Source of the DNA: JAFEBO01 sp044375915 | GTDB taxonomy: Bacteria; Planctomycetota; Phycisphaerae; Phycisphaerales; UBA1924 | Direction of reading: 5' to 3' | NCBI GenBank assembly: GCA_044375915.1 | Contig: JBILLU010000015.1 | Location: 1-32,384 of the forward strand | Length of the DNA stretch: 32,384 nt | Shown: one piece after another, positions 9,401-17,838 of the stretch | Layout: the number at the start of each line of letters is the position of its first letter | Numbering within the stretch: the stretch's first letter is position 1 | Position numbers and translations under genes: made by a program | Notes under the pieces: generated by a model | Databases searched by the model: none | Told to the model about the DNA's origin: nothing | The model's input: the letters and a program-made list of their open reading frames with translations, nothing else

Positions 9401-10151
9401 GAAACTCCGCGACCAGGCCGCCAAGCGCGAAGAGGACCGCAAGCGGGACGAACTGAAAAAGGCTTACGACGCTGCCCTGCAGGAACAGATCGCGATCCGG
9501 GCCGACACCTCGGGCTTTGTGGGCAAGGAACTGTCCCGCCGCGACCGCGCCGCCGTGCGCTCGCTGGGCGAGAAGCAGGAGCAGCTCCGTGTCACGCTCA
9601 AGGAGTTGCAGACCAAGACCAAGGAGCTTTCCGACGAGGGCGTCTTCCGCTTCAGCCACGAACGCATCGACTCGCTGATGTCACGCTCCGAGCGTGCCCT
9701 CAAGGACGGCGTCGCCACCGCGGGCGTTGATTCGTGGCAAGCCTCGAGCGCCAACGTGCTCCGGTCCCTCGTCGAGGCGCTCTCGCAGTCGCCCGACGAA
9801 AAGGACTTCCGCGAAGCTCAGGGCGGCAACTCGGGCGGCGGCGGTCAGAACGGCGGCCCACGACCCATCATCCCGCCCATCGCCGAACTCAAGCTCCTCC
9901 GCGCCATGCAGCAGGACACGGCCCTGCGCACCCGCGCCCTCGCCGAGGCCCAGAAACCCGACGAGGCAGAGCTCGATGAAGTCGGCTCCGTCCAGCGCGA
10001 CCTCGCCAAGCAAGGCACAGCGCTCATCAAGAAACTGAGCCAGCAGCAGACGCCGGAAGTTCCCGACGCCGCGCAACCGGGCCCACAGCCCGCGCCACAA
10101 CCCGAACTGAAGCCCGAACCGGCTCCCGAACCGAAGGAGGGCGTGAAGTGA
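6474..10151 (+). CDS. Large membrane protein with long coiled-coil tail, DUF4175-like architecture
   Basis: A 1225-residue protein with three N-terminal hydrophobic segments (about 33-53, 60-76 and 161-178), a beta-rich central region (about 200-565) and, from about 570 to the end, a highly charged Ala/Glu/Lys/Gln-rich region with long predicted coiled coils. The order resembles DUF4175-type proteins, but that family name is an inference from layout. The tail ends in a Pro/Glu-rich repeat (PEPAPEPKEG). The frame is open back to a TTG at 6279, which would add 65 Arg/His-rich residues; ATG 6474 was preferred because the membrane segment follows directly. The stop overlaps the next start as GTGA. 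Gap 6287-6473 may hold an internal promoter (a weak TACAGT at 6360) but nothing else was recognised there. Confidence 0.82.
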   Translation: MASEHHHPAGPIERALASLRTRIRLWLVFDRSTAILGVTLAIAIALGLLDFVIRMPGAMRWVVFVIGAAIVLGACRRLLVPAARFRPSLTDLALRVEETPAGEPVRGLLASGLELATAASPLSKDVVSKSLDAFGRLRLRDVIRPIGGSKRGTTTLLAAIVPLAILCLAAPSMTLIGARRVLTPWTDAQWPSRTAVLNATTAAAHPLNTALPLRALVTRTNRSIGDTRVTAKYRVTVNGVTGATASTLLSSQGLRGDSTPRGELYERLLDARSIVEPMLSPGTTSPRATLEYWFETADAATESSRIELVEPPTITRVEATIEPPAYAAGAALGEFVQGVKDLGPARGDASSISPVLAGSAVTLKISLSKAVPFRDDAAAIKKLLGGVEPPKDLTVTAPDASTLVLRFNATDPLRAAIAVEDEFGITSPEPATLLLGVVTDKSPTAAVVQPPQDETVLPSAVLDVAGEGRDDVALARLSLEAQTMRARADSPGAPPEPSGQPASLAAVDLATAAQDPRTVRAPATIELSGYTLKPGDELHLTAVAQDRFALGGQSHPPAISAPRKLRIISEGQFVEQILAEMAGLRSAAMRLDADQSRLRKAAEALDQPSGTEKAAALKNEQDALTQRLSPPASLVKKLAERVDKNALPDRNVRQMLSDVGELLDKAAEKSREASQSLNDARDASNDQPAKPEQADKARAAQSDVREAMSQIASILDQGKDGWATRREVEKMLEDQRRLSAETSDLARETGGKKASELTPEQRAATERLAQAQQELAQRARAATDALQDRSKKLESTDPAQSDAMKAAAEESAREQLSDTMQQASKSAGENQTATANDFQKKAEQTLERMLQELDKGAKRRDESLRRQLADLVQQIDDLIVRQNEELVMLADTSKLAQGETLDARQIRLNQDTIAVTDSARAVKDGGAPIADALEAASNRQENAVKSLRLTPADEPGADRSQREALSHLTDARDLAQKLRDQAAKREEDRKRDELKKAYDAALQEQIAIRADTSGFVGKELSRRDRAAVRSLGEKQEQLRVTLKELQTKTKELSDEGVFRFSHERIDSLMSRSERALKDGVATAGVDSWQASSANVLRSLVEALSQSPDEKDFREAQGGNSGGGGQNGGPRPIIPPIAELKLLRAMQQDTALRTRALAEAQKPDEAELDEVGSVQRDLAKQGTALIKKLSQQQTPEVPDAAQPGPQPAPQPELKPEPAPEPKEGVK

Positions 10152-10894
10152 ATCGCGCCCGCAGCCACCTTTTTACGCGATGCGCGGCGACGTTGTTGTT
10201 CGTCGCACCCGTGTTCGCCGCGCAGCCCGCGGCCGTCGACACGCCCGCCAAGCCCACCGAGCCGCCCACCGCGAAACAGCCCGCCGCCAAGCCAAAGCCA
10301 GCTGGGTTGCCCGATCTCGACGCGCTCCTCGGCACCAAGCCTGAACCCAAGCCCACCGACAAGCCCAACGCGAGCGCCAAGCCTGCCGACGACGCGACCC
10401 GCAAGGAATTGGATCGTCAACTGTCGCGTCAGGAGCAGGCCGACGAGTTCGCCTCGGTGGTGAAGCTGATGGAGGACGCCGCCGACCGCGTGGAGAAGGA
10501 TCGCGACGCCGGTCTGAACACGCAGCGCGTGCAGGAAGACGCGATCACGCGGCTCGATCGTCTCATCAAGGCCGCGCGGCAGAACCAGAGTCAGCAGCAG
10601 CAACAGCAGAGCCAACAGCAAGATCAGGATCAGAAGCAGAACCAGAACCAGCGGACGCAGTCGCAGCAGCAACAGCAGCAGGCCGATCAAGCGGCGCAGC
10701 AAGCGCAGTCCGGCCCTGCACGGGAGGACGCCTCGCTCACCGCACCGTCCGCCGCCGCCCCCGCCGCGTGGGGCGATCTGCCCGCGCACGTCCGCGACGC
10801 GCTCTTGCAGGGCTTCTCGGACAAGTTCAGTTCGATGTACAAGTCCGCGACCGAGTCGTACTACCGCAAGCTCGCCGAGGAGAAGAAAAAGTGA
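10148..10894 (+). CDS. Secreted Gln-rich coiled-coil protein
   Basis: A 248-residue product starting with GTG that overlaps the previous stop. It carries a Sec-type signal peptide (ATLLFVAPVFA followed by AQPA), then a Pro/Lys/Ala-rich linker (about 25-85), a helical segment (about 90-140) and a strongly Gln-rich tract (about 144-186) with runs of six Gln. The last 50 residues, beginning PAAWGDLPAHVRDALLQGF, look like a small folded helical domain. No enzyme motif is visible and no family was recognised with certainty. The coupled position between a coiled-coil membrane protein and a secreted toroid protein suggests a periplasmic partner or scaffold. The stop again forms a GTGA overlap with the next gene. 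Confidence 0.8.
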   Translation: MNRARSHLFTRCAATLLFVAPVFAAQPAAVDTPAKPTEPPTAKQPAAKPKPAGLPDLDALLGTKPEPKPTDKPNASAKPADDATRKELDRQLSRQEQADEFASVVKLMEDAADRVEKDRDAGLNTQRVQEDAITRLDRLIKAARQNQSQQQQQQSQQQDQDQKQNQNQRTQSQQQQQQADQAAQQAQSGPAREDASLTAPSAAAPAAWGDLPAHVRDALLQGFSDKFSSMYKSATESYYRKLAEEKKK

Positions 10895-12024
10895 ACCGCG
10901 CCGGTGCCGCACTGCTCCTCTGCCTCGCCGCCGCGCCCGCTCCGGCGCAGCCCGATGCCCCGCCTGAAAAGCCCGCCGAGCCGGCACCCGCCGCCCCTGC
11001 CGCGGAGCGCGACAAGCTCGACCTGCCGTTCGACGACGCTCACAAGTCCGCCCAGAACGCCCCCACCGAAGGCGAGATGACCGCCGCCCTCGACCGCAGC
11101 GTCACCAAGGGCCTCGCCTGGCTCGCCAAGAAGCAAGGCACCGACGGCTCCTTCGGCGACGACCGTTGGGGCCGCTCGGTTGCGATCACTTCGCTCGCCG
11201 GCATCGCCTTCATGGCCGATGGCAACCTCCCCGGCCGCGGCCCATACGGCGAGAACGTTGAAAAGGCGCTGAAGCACGTTCTCGAGAACTGCACCGAGTC
11301 GGGGCTCATCGCCGGCGACACCGCCGCCGCCCCGATGTACGGCCACGGCTTCGCGGCTTTGTTTCTGTGCGAGGTGTACGGCATGACCGGCGGCGGACCG
11401 GACGCCGCGACCGCGGCCAAGCTGCACAACGCCTCTCTCCGGGCCGTTCGGCTCATCGTGTCGACGCAGAATGACGAGGGCGGCTGGCGCTACAACCCCG
11501 TCCCCAACGACGCCGATGTGTCGGTCACCATCTGCCAGATCATGGCCCTCCGCGCCGCCCGCAACGCCGGCCTCGAAGTCCCCAAGCAGACCATCGACCG
11601 CGCCGTCGATTACATCCGCCGCTGCCAGAACGACGACGGTGGGTTCAAGTATCAATTGACGGCGGGCCCGAGCGCCTGGCCGCGTTCGGCCGCCGGTATC
11701 GCGAGCCTGTATTACGCGGGCATCTACGACGACCCGCAGATCAACAAGGGCCTTGAGTACCTCAGCCGCAACGCGATGCCCGGGCGGGGCGACCGCACCA
11801 GCCCGCACTATTTCTACGGCCACTACTACGCCGCTCAGGCCATGTATCTGGCCGGCGGCGGCAATTGGTCCTCGTGGTGGCCCGCGATTCGTGAAGAGCT
11901 CATTCTCACCCAGCAGGCAGAGGGTCACTGGCAGGACCCCGCGGTTGGCGATGTCTACGGCACTGCCATGGCGCTCATCGTTCTTCAGATGCCCAAGCGG
12001 TACCTGCCGATCTTCCAGAAGTAG
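10891..12024 (+). CDS. Secreted alpha/alpha-toroid protein (prenyltransferase/squalene oxidase repeats)
   Basis: A 377-residue protein with a signal peptide (ALLLCLAAAPAPAQ) and a Pro/Ala linker, then a terpenoid-cyclase-like alpha/alpha toroid. QW-type repeats are visible: LAWLAKKQGTDGSFG, STQNDEGGWRYNP, IRRCQNDDGGFKYQ and LTQQAEGHWQDP. The acidic DxDD motif of squalene-hopene cyclases was not found, and the protein is shorter than those enzymes (about 630 residues) and exported, so it is unlikely to be a hopene cyclase; binding or another role is more probable. Secreted toroids of this kind occur with VWA/DUF58 operons in planctomycetes. The GTG start was chosen because it overlaps the previous stop and opens directly on the signal peptide; the frame is open further upstream to 10768. 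Confidence 0.88.
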   Translation: MNRAGAALLLCLAAAPAPAQPDAPPEKPAEPAPAAPAAERDKLDLPFDDAHKSAQNAPTEGEMTAALDRSVTKGLAWLAKKQGTDGSFGDDRWGRSVAITSLAGIAFMADGNLPGRGPYGENVEKALKHVLENCTESGLIAGDTAAAPMYGHGFAALFLCEVYGMTGGGPDAATAAKLHNASLRAVRLIVSTQNDEGGWRYNPVPNDADVSVTICQIMALRAARNAGLEVPKQTIDRAVDYIRRCQNDDGGFKYQLTAGPSAWPRSAAGIASLYYAGIYDDPQINKGLEYLSRNAMPGRGDRTSPHYFYGHYYAAQAMYLAGGGNWSSWWPAIREELILTQQAEGHWQDPAVGDVYGTAMALIVLQMPKRYLPIFQK

Positions 12025-12052
12025 TCGTTCATCGCTCTCTCTTGCTCCGCCG

Positions 12053-13261
12053 ATGCAACCCACCGCACTCCATCTCGCCGCCGCTGCACTCGTTGGCTTC
12101 GCCGCTGCGGCGTCTGCCGACGACGTGCCGGTTTTTCACTTCATTGATCGCGACCTCGTGCGTCTCTCCGGCGAGCTCGTTGGGTTGAGCGACAAGAGCG
12201 TCCAGTACCGGGACGCGTCGGGGCGGTCACGATCACTCGATCGCGCCAAGTTGCTCGCGGCGTACACCCGTCGGCATCACGGCCCTGCCGTCCCGACGTC
12301 GCTGTCCGTCGCGGATTCGCCCGGAGAGATCCCCGGCGTCTTGCGCCTCGCCGACGGCCAACTCGTCCCGGGTTTTCTTCTGACCGGCGACACCGCGGCC
12401 AGCAGCAAGGCAGACGTCATCCGCTGGCGCAGCCGCCGCGTCGGGCCGTTTGTCGCGCCGCTTGACAACGTGCTCGCCCTCTCACTCAACGATGCGCCCC
12501 GACCGCTGGAAGCCAGCAAGTCCGACATTGTGCTGCTCACCAACGCCGACCGGCTGGAGGGTTTCGTCGAGTCGATCGGCCCGGAGCTCGTGATCGAAGT
12601 CGGCGGCAAGAACTCCACGATCCTGATGGACCGCGTCGCGTGGGTTCAGCTCTCCGCGAAACCCACGCCCGCATCGTCGCAGCTCGTCTTCCTGACCGAT
12701 GGCTCGATCCTCGCCGCCAAGTCCATCGAATCGTCCGGCACCGGCCTGACCGTCGGCTGGTCGCTCGCCGGAGATGATTCAACCGGGGTGCTGGACCTTG
12801 GAGCGCTCGACGCAATCGTCTTCGAGTCCGCGGCGCTGCGGCCGCTTGCCGCGTGCGAGGTTCTGAAGCAGGAGCCTCTGCAGTCACGTCGTTGGGCACC
12901 GCCGATCACCACGCAGCCGATCGACGACGCGCCCATCGGTCTGGCCGCGATCACCATCGACGGCCCGATGGCCTGCGAGTGGCGTCTGCCCGCGGGGGCC
13001 AAACGACTGCGTGCCACGATTTCCCTGCCCGAGGCCGCCCGTGTGTGGGGCAACACGACCATGAACGTGGCGACGGCACCGCGGTCTGGTTCGTTCACGA
13101 AGCCACAGACCTTTGAGCTTTCGGCCGACAAGCCTGAGGCCGAACTGAGCATCGACTGCGGCGGGATGGATCGACTCCGCATCGAAGTGCTCGGCCGCGG
13201 CTACGACCAGGTTCAGGTCCGCGCCGCGCTGCTCGAACCGGCGATCCTGATCGCCAAGTAG
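12053..13261 (+). CDS. Secreted beta-rich protein, NPCBM-like C-terminus possible
   Basis: A 402-residue protein beginning with a signal peptide (ALVGFAAAASA, cleavage before DDVPV). The body is rich in short beta-type segments with repeated D-G-x-L/V or D-R-x-E-G turns (LADGQLVPG, TNADRLEGFV, LTDGSILAA), like a repeated small beta domain. The last 110 residues, including LPAGAKRLRATISLPE and FELSADKPEAELSIDC, resemble carbohydrate-binding NPCBM-type or jelly-roll domains; this is a guess from pattern. It lies 28 nt after the toroid gene and is probably the last gene of the block. The downstream gene is convergent, with only 29 nt between stops and no clear terminator. Confidence 0.75.
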   Translation: MQPTALHLAAAALVGFAAAASADDVPVFHFIDRDLVRLSGELVGLSDKSVQYRDASGRSRSLDRAKLLAAYTRRHHGPAVPTSLSVADSPGEIPGVLRLADGQLVPGFLLTGDTAASSKADVIRWRSRRVGPFVAPLDNVLALSLNDAPRPLEASKSDIVLLTNADRLEGFVESIGPELVIEVGGKNSTILMDRVAWVQLSAKPTPASSQLVFLTDGSILAAKSIESSGTGLTVGWSLAGDDSTGVLDLGALDAIVFESAALRPLAACEVLKQEPLQSRRWAPPITTQPIDDAPIGLAAITIDGPMACEWRLPAGAKRLRATISLPEAARVWGNTTMNVATAPRSGSFTKPQTFELSADKPEAELSIDCGGMDRLRIEVLGRGYDQVQVRAALLEPAILIAK

Positions 13262-13290
13262 CACGCCCTCGATACGTGGCCGGCGCACCT

Positions 13291-14478
13291 TCACCGCACC
13301 TTGATCGTGGCCAGCGCCAAGGCGAGCAATAGAACGGTGATGATCCAGAACCGTGCCACGATCTGCTGCTCGGTCCAGCCCGAGAGGTGCAGGTGATGGT
13401 GGTACGGTGCGACCTTGAAGATCCGCTTGCCGCCGGTGGCCTTGAAGTACCCGACCTGCATGACGACCGAAATCGCCTCAATCATGAAGATGCCGCACAT
13501 CGCGACGATCACGACTTCCTGGCGGGTGATGACCGCGATGTAGCCGACCAAGGCACCCAGCGCCAGCGCCCCGGTATCGCCCATGAACACGCTCGCCGGC
13601 GCACAGTTCCACCACAGGAACCCAAAGCACGCCCCCGCCATCGCCCCTGCCATCACCGCCAGTTCGTCGGAGATCGGAACGTGGGGCACGAGCAGATACT
13701 GAGCCGCCGTCTGGCTGCCGGCGATCAGCGCCAGCACCACCAGCCCGATCGACACGATACCCGCCGTCCCGCCCACCAGCCCGTCCATGCCGTCGGCGAT
13801 GTTCACCGCGTTGCTCATTCCCGCGACCATCAGCGTCGCGAGGATCACGTACGCGAGCGGCCCGAGATAGATCAGCGACCCGGAGACGTTGCCCGGGCTC
13901 TCCCACGTCTTCTGCCCCGGAAGGTTCAGCACGTGAGCAAGATCCGACCCCGGCGTGTTCGTATGCCCGTACAGGAACCACGCCACCAGCGCGGCAACAC
14001 CCAACTGAAAGACCAACTTCTCCCACGCGTAAAGGCCCTGGCGGCTCTTGCTGCCGCGCCGCGATGCCGTGAGCTTCAACCAATCGTCCGCGGCTCCGAC
14101 GCCCGCGAAAGTCACGAAGATGATCAGCCCCGCCTGGATGTAGAACTGCCGGATATCCGCCAGCAGCACCGTGGAAACCAGGATCGCCGCGGCGATGAGA
14201 ATTCCGCCCATCGTGGGCACATTCTGACGGCTGGCGGCGTGGCGCTTCAGCGCTTCCGCGTCCGAAAGGCCGGCGTCTCCGATCTTCAGCCGCACAAGCA
14301 TCGCGATCACGCGGCGTCCAAAGACCAGCATAATGCTGAAGCTCAGGATCGAGGCCGCAAGCGTGCGGAACTGGATCTGATCGAGGATCGCAAACAGGCT
14401 GTAATAGCCTCGCTCGCCGATCCACGTTCCGTGTTCGGAGAGCCACGTTCGGCAGAGATCAAGCAGGACGTAGAGCAT
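13291..14478 (-). CDS. mraY: Phospho-N-acetylmuramoyl-pentapeptide-transferase
   Basis: MraY moves phospho-MurNAc-pentapeptide from UDP to undecaprenyl phosphate, making lipid I at the inner face of the cytoplasmic membrane. The 395-residue product has about ten hydrophobic segments and the family motifs: PTMGG (89-93), the catalytic Asp pair in DDWLK (131-135), NIADGMDGL (226-234), FMGDTGAL (298-305) and the His-rich loop PYHHHLHLSGW (358-368). Its length is somewhat above the 360 of Escherichia coli MraY because of an extra stretch at about 175-200. It lies 62 nt after murF in the same direction and is probably in one operon with murF and murE. Confidence 0.97.
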   Translation of the reverse strand: MLYVLLDLCRTWLSEHGTWIGERGYYSLFAILDQIQFRTLAASILSFSIMLVFGRRVIAMLVRLKIGDAGLSDAEALKRHAASRQNVPTMGGILIAAAILVSTVLLADIRQFYIQAGLIIFVTFAGVGAADDWLKLTASRRGSKSRQGLYAWEKLVFQLGVAALVAWFLYGHTNTPGSDLAHVLNLPGQKTWESPGNVSGSLIYLGPLAYVILATLMVAGMSNAVNIADGMDGLVGGTAGIVSIGLVVLALIAGSQTAAQYLLVPHVPISDELAVMAGAMAGACFGFLWWNCAPASVFMGDTGALALGALVGYIAVITRQEVVIVAMCGIFMIEAISVVMQVGYFKATGGKRIFKVAPYHHHLHLSGWTEQQIVARFWIITVLLLALALATIKVR

Positions 14479-14540
14479 GCACGCTGGTCAATCCGTTGAC
14501 ACACGGCCGAGTGGCCTCACAGACAAGCAATCGCCGCGGC

Positions 14541-16019
14541 TCATCCGTGAGCCGAGCTGGAGCGCGGCGCGTTCGCCGCCGGGCCGATTCTTGCACCATC
14601 CAACGCCGCTTTCACGCTTTTCGCCACCCGCTCCAGCCCCATTCGTCGCGAACCCTTCAGAAACACGAAATCACCCGGCTTGAACATCCCCGCCAGGCGT
14701 GCCGCCGAGGCGTCGTCGTCCAGAGGCGGCAGGATCACGACCTTTTCGCCGGTCCACTTCTTCCGCAGCCGTTCCGCCGCGAACATCATGAGGGGCCCGA
14801 CCAAGATTGCCAGATCGATCGAGGTGTCGCCCGCGACCGCGTCGCCGATCTCGCGGTGTGCGTCGGGCGCCGCGTCACCGAGCTCCAGCATGTCGCCGAG
14901 CACCACGATCCTCCGCGCCGGGTTGCGCCGGCGTGCCAGATCCGCGAACGTCTTTAACCCCGCCAGCATCGAATCCGGATTCGCGTTGTACGCGTCGTTC
15001 AAGAGCGTCACGCCGCCGTGCTGCTCGAGCGCGAGGCGGTACTCCGCGCCGCCTGCGTCGGCCAACGCCGCCGCGATCGCCGCGTCCTCCATGCCGAATC
15101 GCCGGGCCGCCGCCACCACCGCCGCCGCGTTGAACGCGTTGTGCGCCCCCACCAGCTTGGTCTTGAACGTCGCCCGCCCGTTGATCGTAAAGCTCGTGCC
15201 GGTTTCGTCCACGTCGATCCCGCCGATCCGCCACTCCGCCTCGGCCGACGACCCGAATCGCACAATGTTCGGCTTCGCGTGCCCCGCCGCGATCATCCGC
15301 GCCCGCACGCTCTCAACGATTTCCGCCGGCGCCTCGGGAACGATCGCCACGCCGCCGGGCTGGATCCCCGACGCGATCGCCGCCTCCTCCGCGATCACGC
15401 CCTGAAGCGAGCCGAGCCCCTCGAGGTGCTCGCGCCCGATGCTGGTGATCACGCTGATGTCCGGCTTCACGATCTCCGCCAGCTCCGCGATCTCGCCCGG
15501 CGCATTGGTCCCGACCTCGCAGATCAGGAACTTGTCGCCCGGCTTGGCCGCCAGCACCGTCAACGGCACGCCGATCGCGTTGTTGAAACTCTTCTGCGAA
15601 GCCACGCCCCGCAGGTGCGCCCCGAGCACGCCGTGCAGCAGCCGCGTCGTCGTCGTCTTCCCGTTGGAGCCCGACACCGCGACCACCTTGGTTCCCTCGA
15701 GCGTCTTTCGATACTCGGTCGCGAGCCGGATGAGCGCCGCCGTCGTCCGCTCCACCTTCAGCACCGCCAGCCCGCTCGGCAGCGCCCCGCACGCCGCCGC
15801 GTCCTCGACGATCGCCAGCCCCGCGCCCGCGTCCTTGGCCGCCGCCAGATACCCGTGCCCGTCCACCCGCTCGCCCTTCATCGCGAGGAACACATTCCCC
15901 GGCTTCACCAGCCGCGAGTCGATCACCACCCCCGCCAGCGGCGTCGCCCCCGGCGCCCCGCGGGCCAGCCACGAACCACCCAGCAGAGCCTTGATCGATT
16001 CGAGCGTCCAGAAACTCAT
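14541..16019 (-). CDS. murF: UDP-N-acetylmuramoyl-tripeptide-D-alanyl-D-alanine ligase
   Basis: MurF adds D-Ala-D-Ala to UDP-MurNAc-tripeptide, the last cytoplasmic step of peptidoglycan precursor synthesis. The 492-residue protein has the three Mur-ligase parts: an N-terminal substrate domain, the central ATP-binding domain with SGSNGKTTTT (116-125), and LNDAYNANPDSM leading to the C-terminal ligase domain with VVLGDMLELG. The ATG overlaps the murE stop by two bases in an ATGA junction, so translation is coupled. The C-terminal end is Ala/Pro-rich and ends at a TGA at 14541-14543. Confidence 0.96.
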   Translation of the reverse strand: MSFWTLESIKALLGGSWLARGAPGATPLAGVVIDSRLVKPGNVFLAMKGERVDGHGYLAAAKDAGAGLAIVEDAAACGALPSGLAVLKVERTTAALIRLATEYRKTLEGTKVVAVSGSNGKTTTTRLLHGVLGAHLRGVASQKSFNNAIGVPLTVLAAKPGDKFLICEVGTNAPGEIAELAEIVKPDISVITSIGREHLEGLGSLQGVIAEEAAIASGIQPGGVAIVPEAPAEIVESVRARMIAAGHAKPNIVRFGSSAEAEWRIGGIDVDETGTSFTINGRATFKTKLVGAHNAFNAAAVVAAARRFGMEDAAIAAALADAGGAEYRLALEQHGGVTLLNDAYNANPDSMLAGLKTFADLARRRNPARRIVVLGDMLELGDAAPDAHREIGDAVAGDTSIDLAILVGPLMMFAAERLRKKWTGEKVVILPPLDDDASAARLAGMFKPGDFVFLKGSRRMGLERVAKSVKAALDGARIGPAANAPRSSSAHG

Positions 16020-17644
16020 GTCGCGCTCCGTGCCGCGTCATCGACGCGGCGCTCGTTCTTCTGCCTATCCCCGCCCGCCGCACGCTTGGCCCGCAGCGCC
16101 GCGATCGCTTCTCGCGCCACTTCGCGATCGTCGAAGTGATGCCGCACCACGCCGCCCTGACCATCCGGGAGAATCTGCTCGGTCTCGTGCCCCTTGCCCG
16201 CGATCACGACAATGTCGTCGCGCGTCGCGTGCTCGATCGCGAACTCGATCGCCCGCCGCCGATCGGCCTGCACGCTCACTTTGCTGCGGTCCCCGCCGCC
16301 GATGCCCGCCAGCACCATGTCGATGATGTCGCCCGGCCGCTCCGTCCGCGGGTTGTCGCTGGTCACGACCACCACATCGCCAAGTTCCGCCGCCACCTTG
16401 CCCATCTTGGGCCGCTTGGTCTGGTCGCGATCCCCGCCGCAGCCAAAGACCACGATCACGCGCCCCTTCCCACCCAGCACCGCCCGCACGGTCGAGAGCG
16501 CGTTCCTCAATCCGTCGTCCGTGTGGGCGTAATCCACCAGCACCAGAGGCTCACTCGGCGTCGTCGCCACACGCTCGAGCCGTCCCGGCGGCGCATCCAA
16601 CCGCATGCACCCTTCCGCGATCTGCTCCCGCGTCAACCCGCACGCGTGCGCCGCGCACACCGCCTGCAGCACGTTCATCGCATTGAACGCCCCGATCAGC
16701 GGCACCAGCGCATCGATCTCGCCCCACGCCCCCCGCAGCACCAGCCGCATCCCGCCCCGGTGCATCTCCACGATCCGCACCGTCGCATCGCCGCCGCCAT
16801 CCTGCTGCGAGCACCGCACCACCAGCCCTTTGCAATCCCGCGTCATCCGCTCGTGCCACCCGCTGTCGACGTTCACGAACGCCGGCTCACCCGGCCCCAG
16901 CCGCTCGAACAGCACCGCCTTGGCCGCGGCGTAGTTCTCCATCGTCTTGTGATAATCCAAGTGATCCTGCGTCAGATTCGTGAACGCCGCCCCCGCGAAG
17001 CGCAGCCCACCCACCCGGTGCTGCACCAGCGAGTGGCTCGACACCTCCATAAACGCCGCCTTGCACCCCGCCTCCACCATCACCGACAGCGTGCGGCTCA
17101 TCTCGATCGCCGGCGGCGTCGTCATCTCCGCAGCCGCCAGTTCGATGCCATCATCGATCATCACCGTTCCCACCAACCCCGCTCGCACACCGGCCAGATT
17201 CAGCAGCCGCCACGCCAGCCACGTCGTCGTCGTCTTCCCGTTGGTCCCAGTCACGCCGAAGAGCTTTACCTTGCTCGAAGGCCTGCCATAGAACACTTCG
17301 GCCATCATCGCCGACGCCAGCGCGACATCGCTCGCCTCAACCACTACCACCTTCCGCCGCGCCGCCTGCGCATCGACGCTCAACTCCAGCCGCGAGCCCT
17401 CCTCGCACAGAATCACCTCCGCACCCGCCCGAACCGCCGCCGCCGCGAACGCGCGGCCGTCCGACTTCACGCCGCCCCGCGCCACAAACAGCGACCCCGG
17501 CAGCACCGTGCGGCTGTCCTCGGTGAGGTCGCACACCCGGATCATCTTCCAGTCGTCAATCGCGTCGATCACGCGCAGCCGAAGATCCACGCCGCGACCG
17601 GCCGCGTCGTGCCCAACACCGGAAATCAACTCCTCCAGCAGCAT
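16016..17644 (-). CDS. murE: UDP-N-acetylmuramoyl-L-alanyl-D-glutamate-2,6-diaminopimelate ligase
   Basis: MurE adds the third residue to the peptidoglycan stem peptide. The 542-residue product carries the P-loop GTNGKTTTT (133-141), the YHKTMENYAAAKAVLF segment and the C-terminal domain with VDYAHTDDGLRNAL and FGCGGDRDQTKRPKM. The substrate motif reads DNPR (430-433), the signature of enzymes that add meso-diaminopimelate instead of lysine. The frame extends 16 codons upstream to 17692, but MLLEELI at 17644 fits the family start. It heads a murE-murF-mraY operon on the minus strand; the usual neighbours murD, ftsW and murG are not in this window. Confidence 0.96.
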   Translation of the reverse strand: MLLEELISGVGHDAAGRGVDLRLRVIDAIDDWKMIRVCDLTEDSRTVLPGSLFVARGGVKSDGRAFAAAAVRAGAEVILCEEGSRLELSVDAQAARRKVVVVEASDVALASAMMAEVFYGRPSSKVKLFGVTGTNGKTTTTWLAWRLLNLAGVRAGLVGTVMIDDGIELAAAEMTTPPAIEMSRTLSVMVEAGCKAAFMEVSSHSLVQHRVGGLRFAGAAFTNLTQDHLDYHKTMENYAAAKAVLFERLGPGEPAFVNVDSGWHERMTRDCKGLVVRCSQQDGGGDATVRIVEMHRGGMRLVLRGAWGEIDALVPLIGAFNAMNVLQAVCAAHACGLTREQIAEGCMRLDAPPGRLERVATTPSEPLVLVDYAHTDDGLRNALSTVRAVLGGKGRVIVVFGCGGDRDQTKRPKMGKVAAELGDVVVVTSDNPRTERPGDIIDMVLAGIGGGDRSKVSVQADRRRAIEFAIEHATRDDIVVIAGKGHETEQILPDGQGGVVRHHFDDREVAREAIAALRAKRAAGGDRQKNERRVDDAARSAT

Positions 17645-17760
17645 CGATGACCCTTCACACACCGAAGGCCGATCCCGCGGCATGCCCCGCACGCCTTCGA
17701 GACGACCCGCGATGCCAGAAAGATCGGCCCGTTCGTGGCATTCGCTGGCTGTTTTACGAA

Positions 17761-17780
17761 CCCCACGCGCCAGCGTGGGG
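17761..17780. repeat. Perfect 8-bp hairpin, loop GCCA
   Basis: CCCCACGC, loop GCCA, GCGTGGGG. It lies in the 240-bp gap between the divergent murE and the gene at 17885. There is no T-run after it, so it is not an intrinsic terminator. A similar hairpin follows 58 bp later. Confidence 0.75.
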
Positions 17781-17838
17781 CCGCAGTTGCCCCCAACTTC
17801 ACTTCTCCACTCAGTCGGATGCTCCCGCGTCGCCGCGT

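Noticed and set aside
10891..12024. Squalene-hopene cyclase
   Set aside because: The toroid repeats are present, but the protein has a signal peptide, is far too short and lacks the DxDD motif.
16136..17650. A 504-codon plus-strand frame opposite murE
   Set aside because: Composition is dominated by His, Arg and Pro and there is no recognisable domain; murE on the other strand has every family motif.
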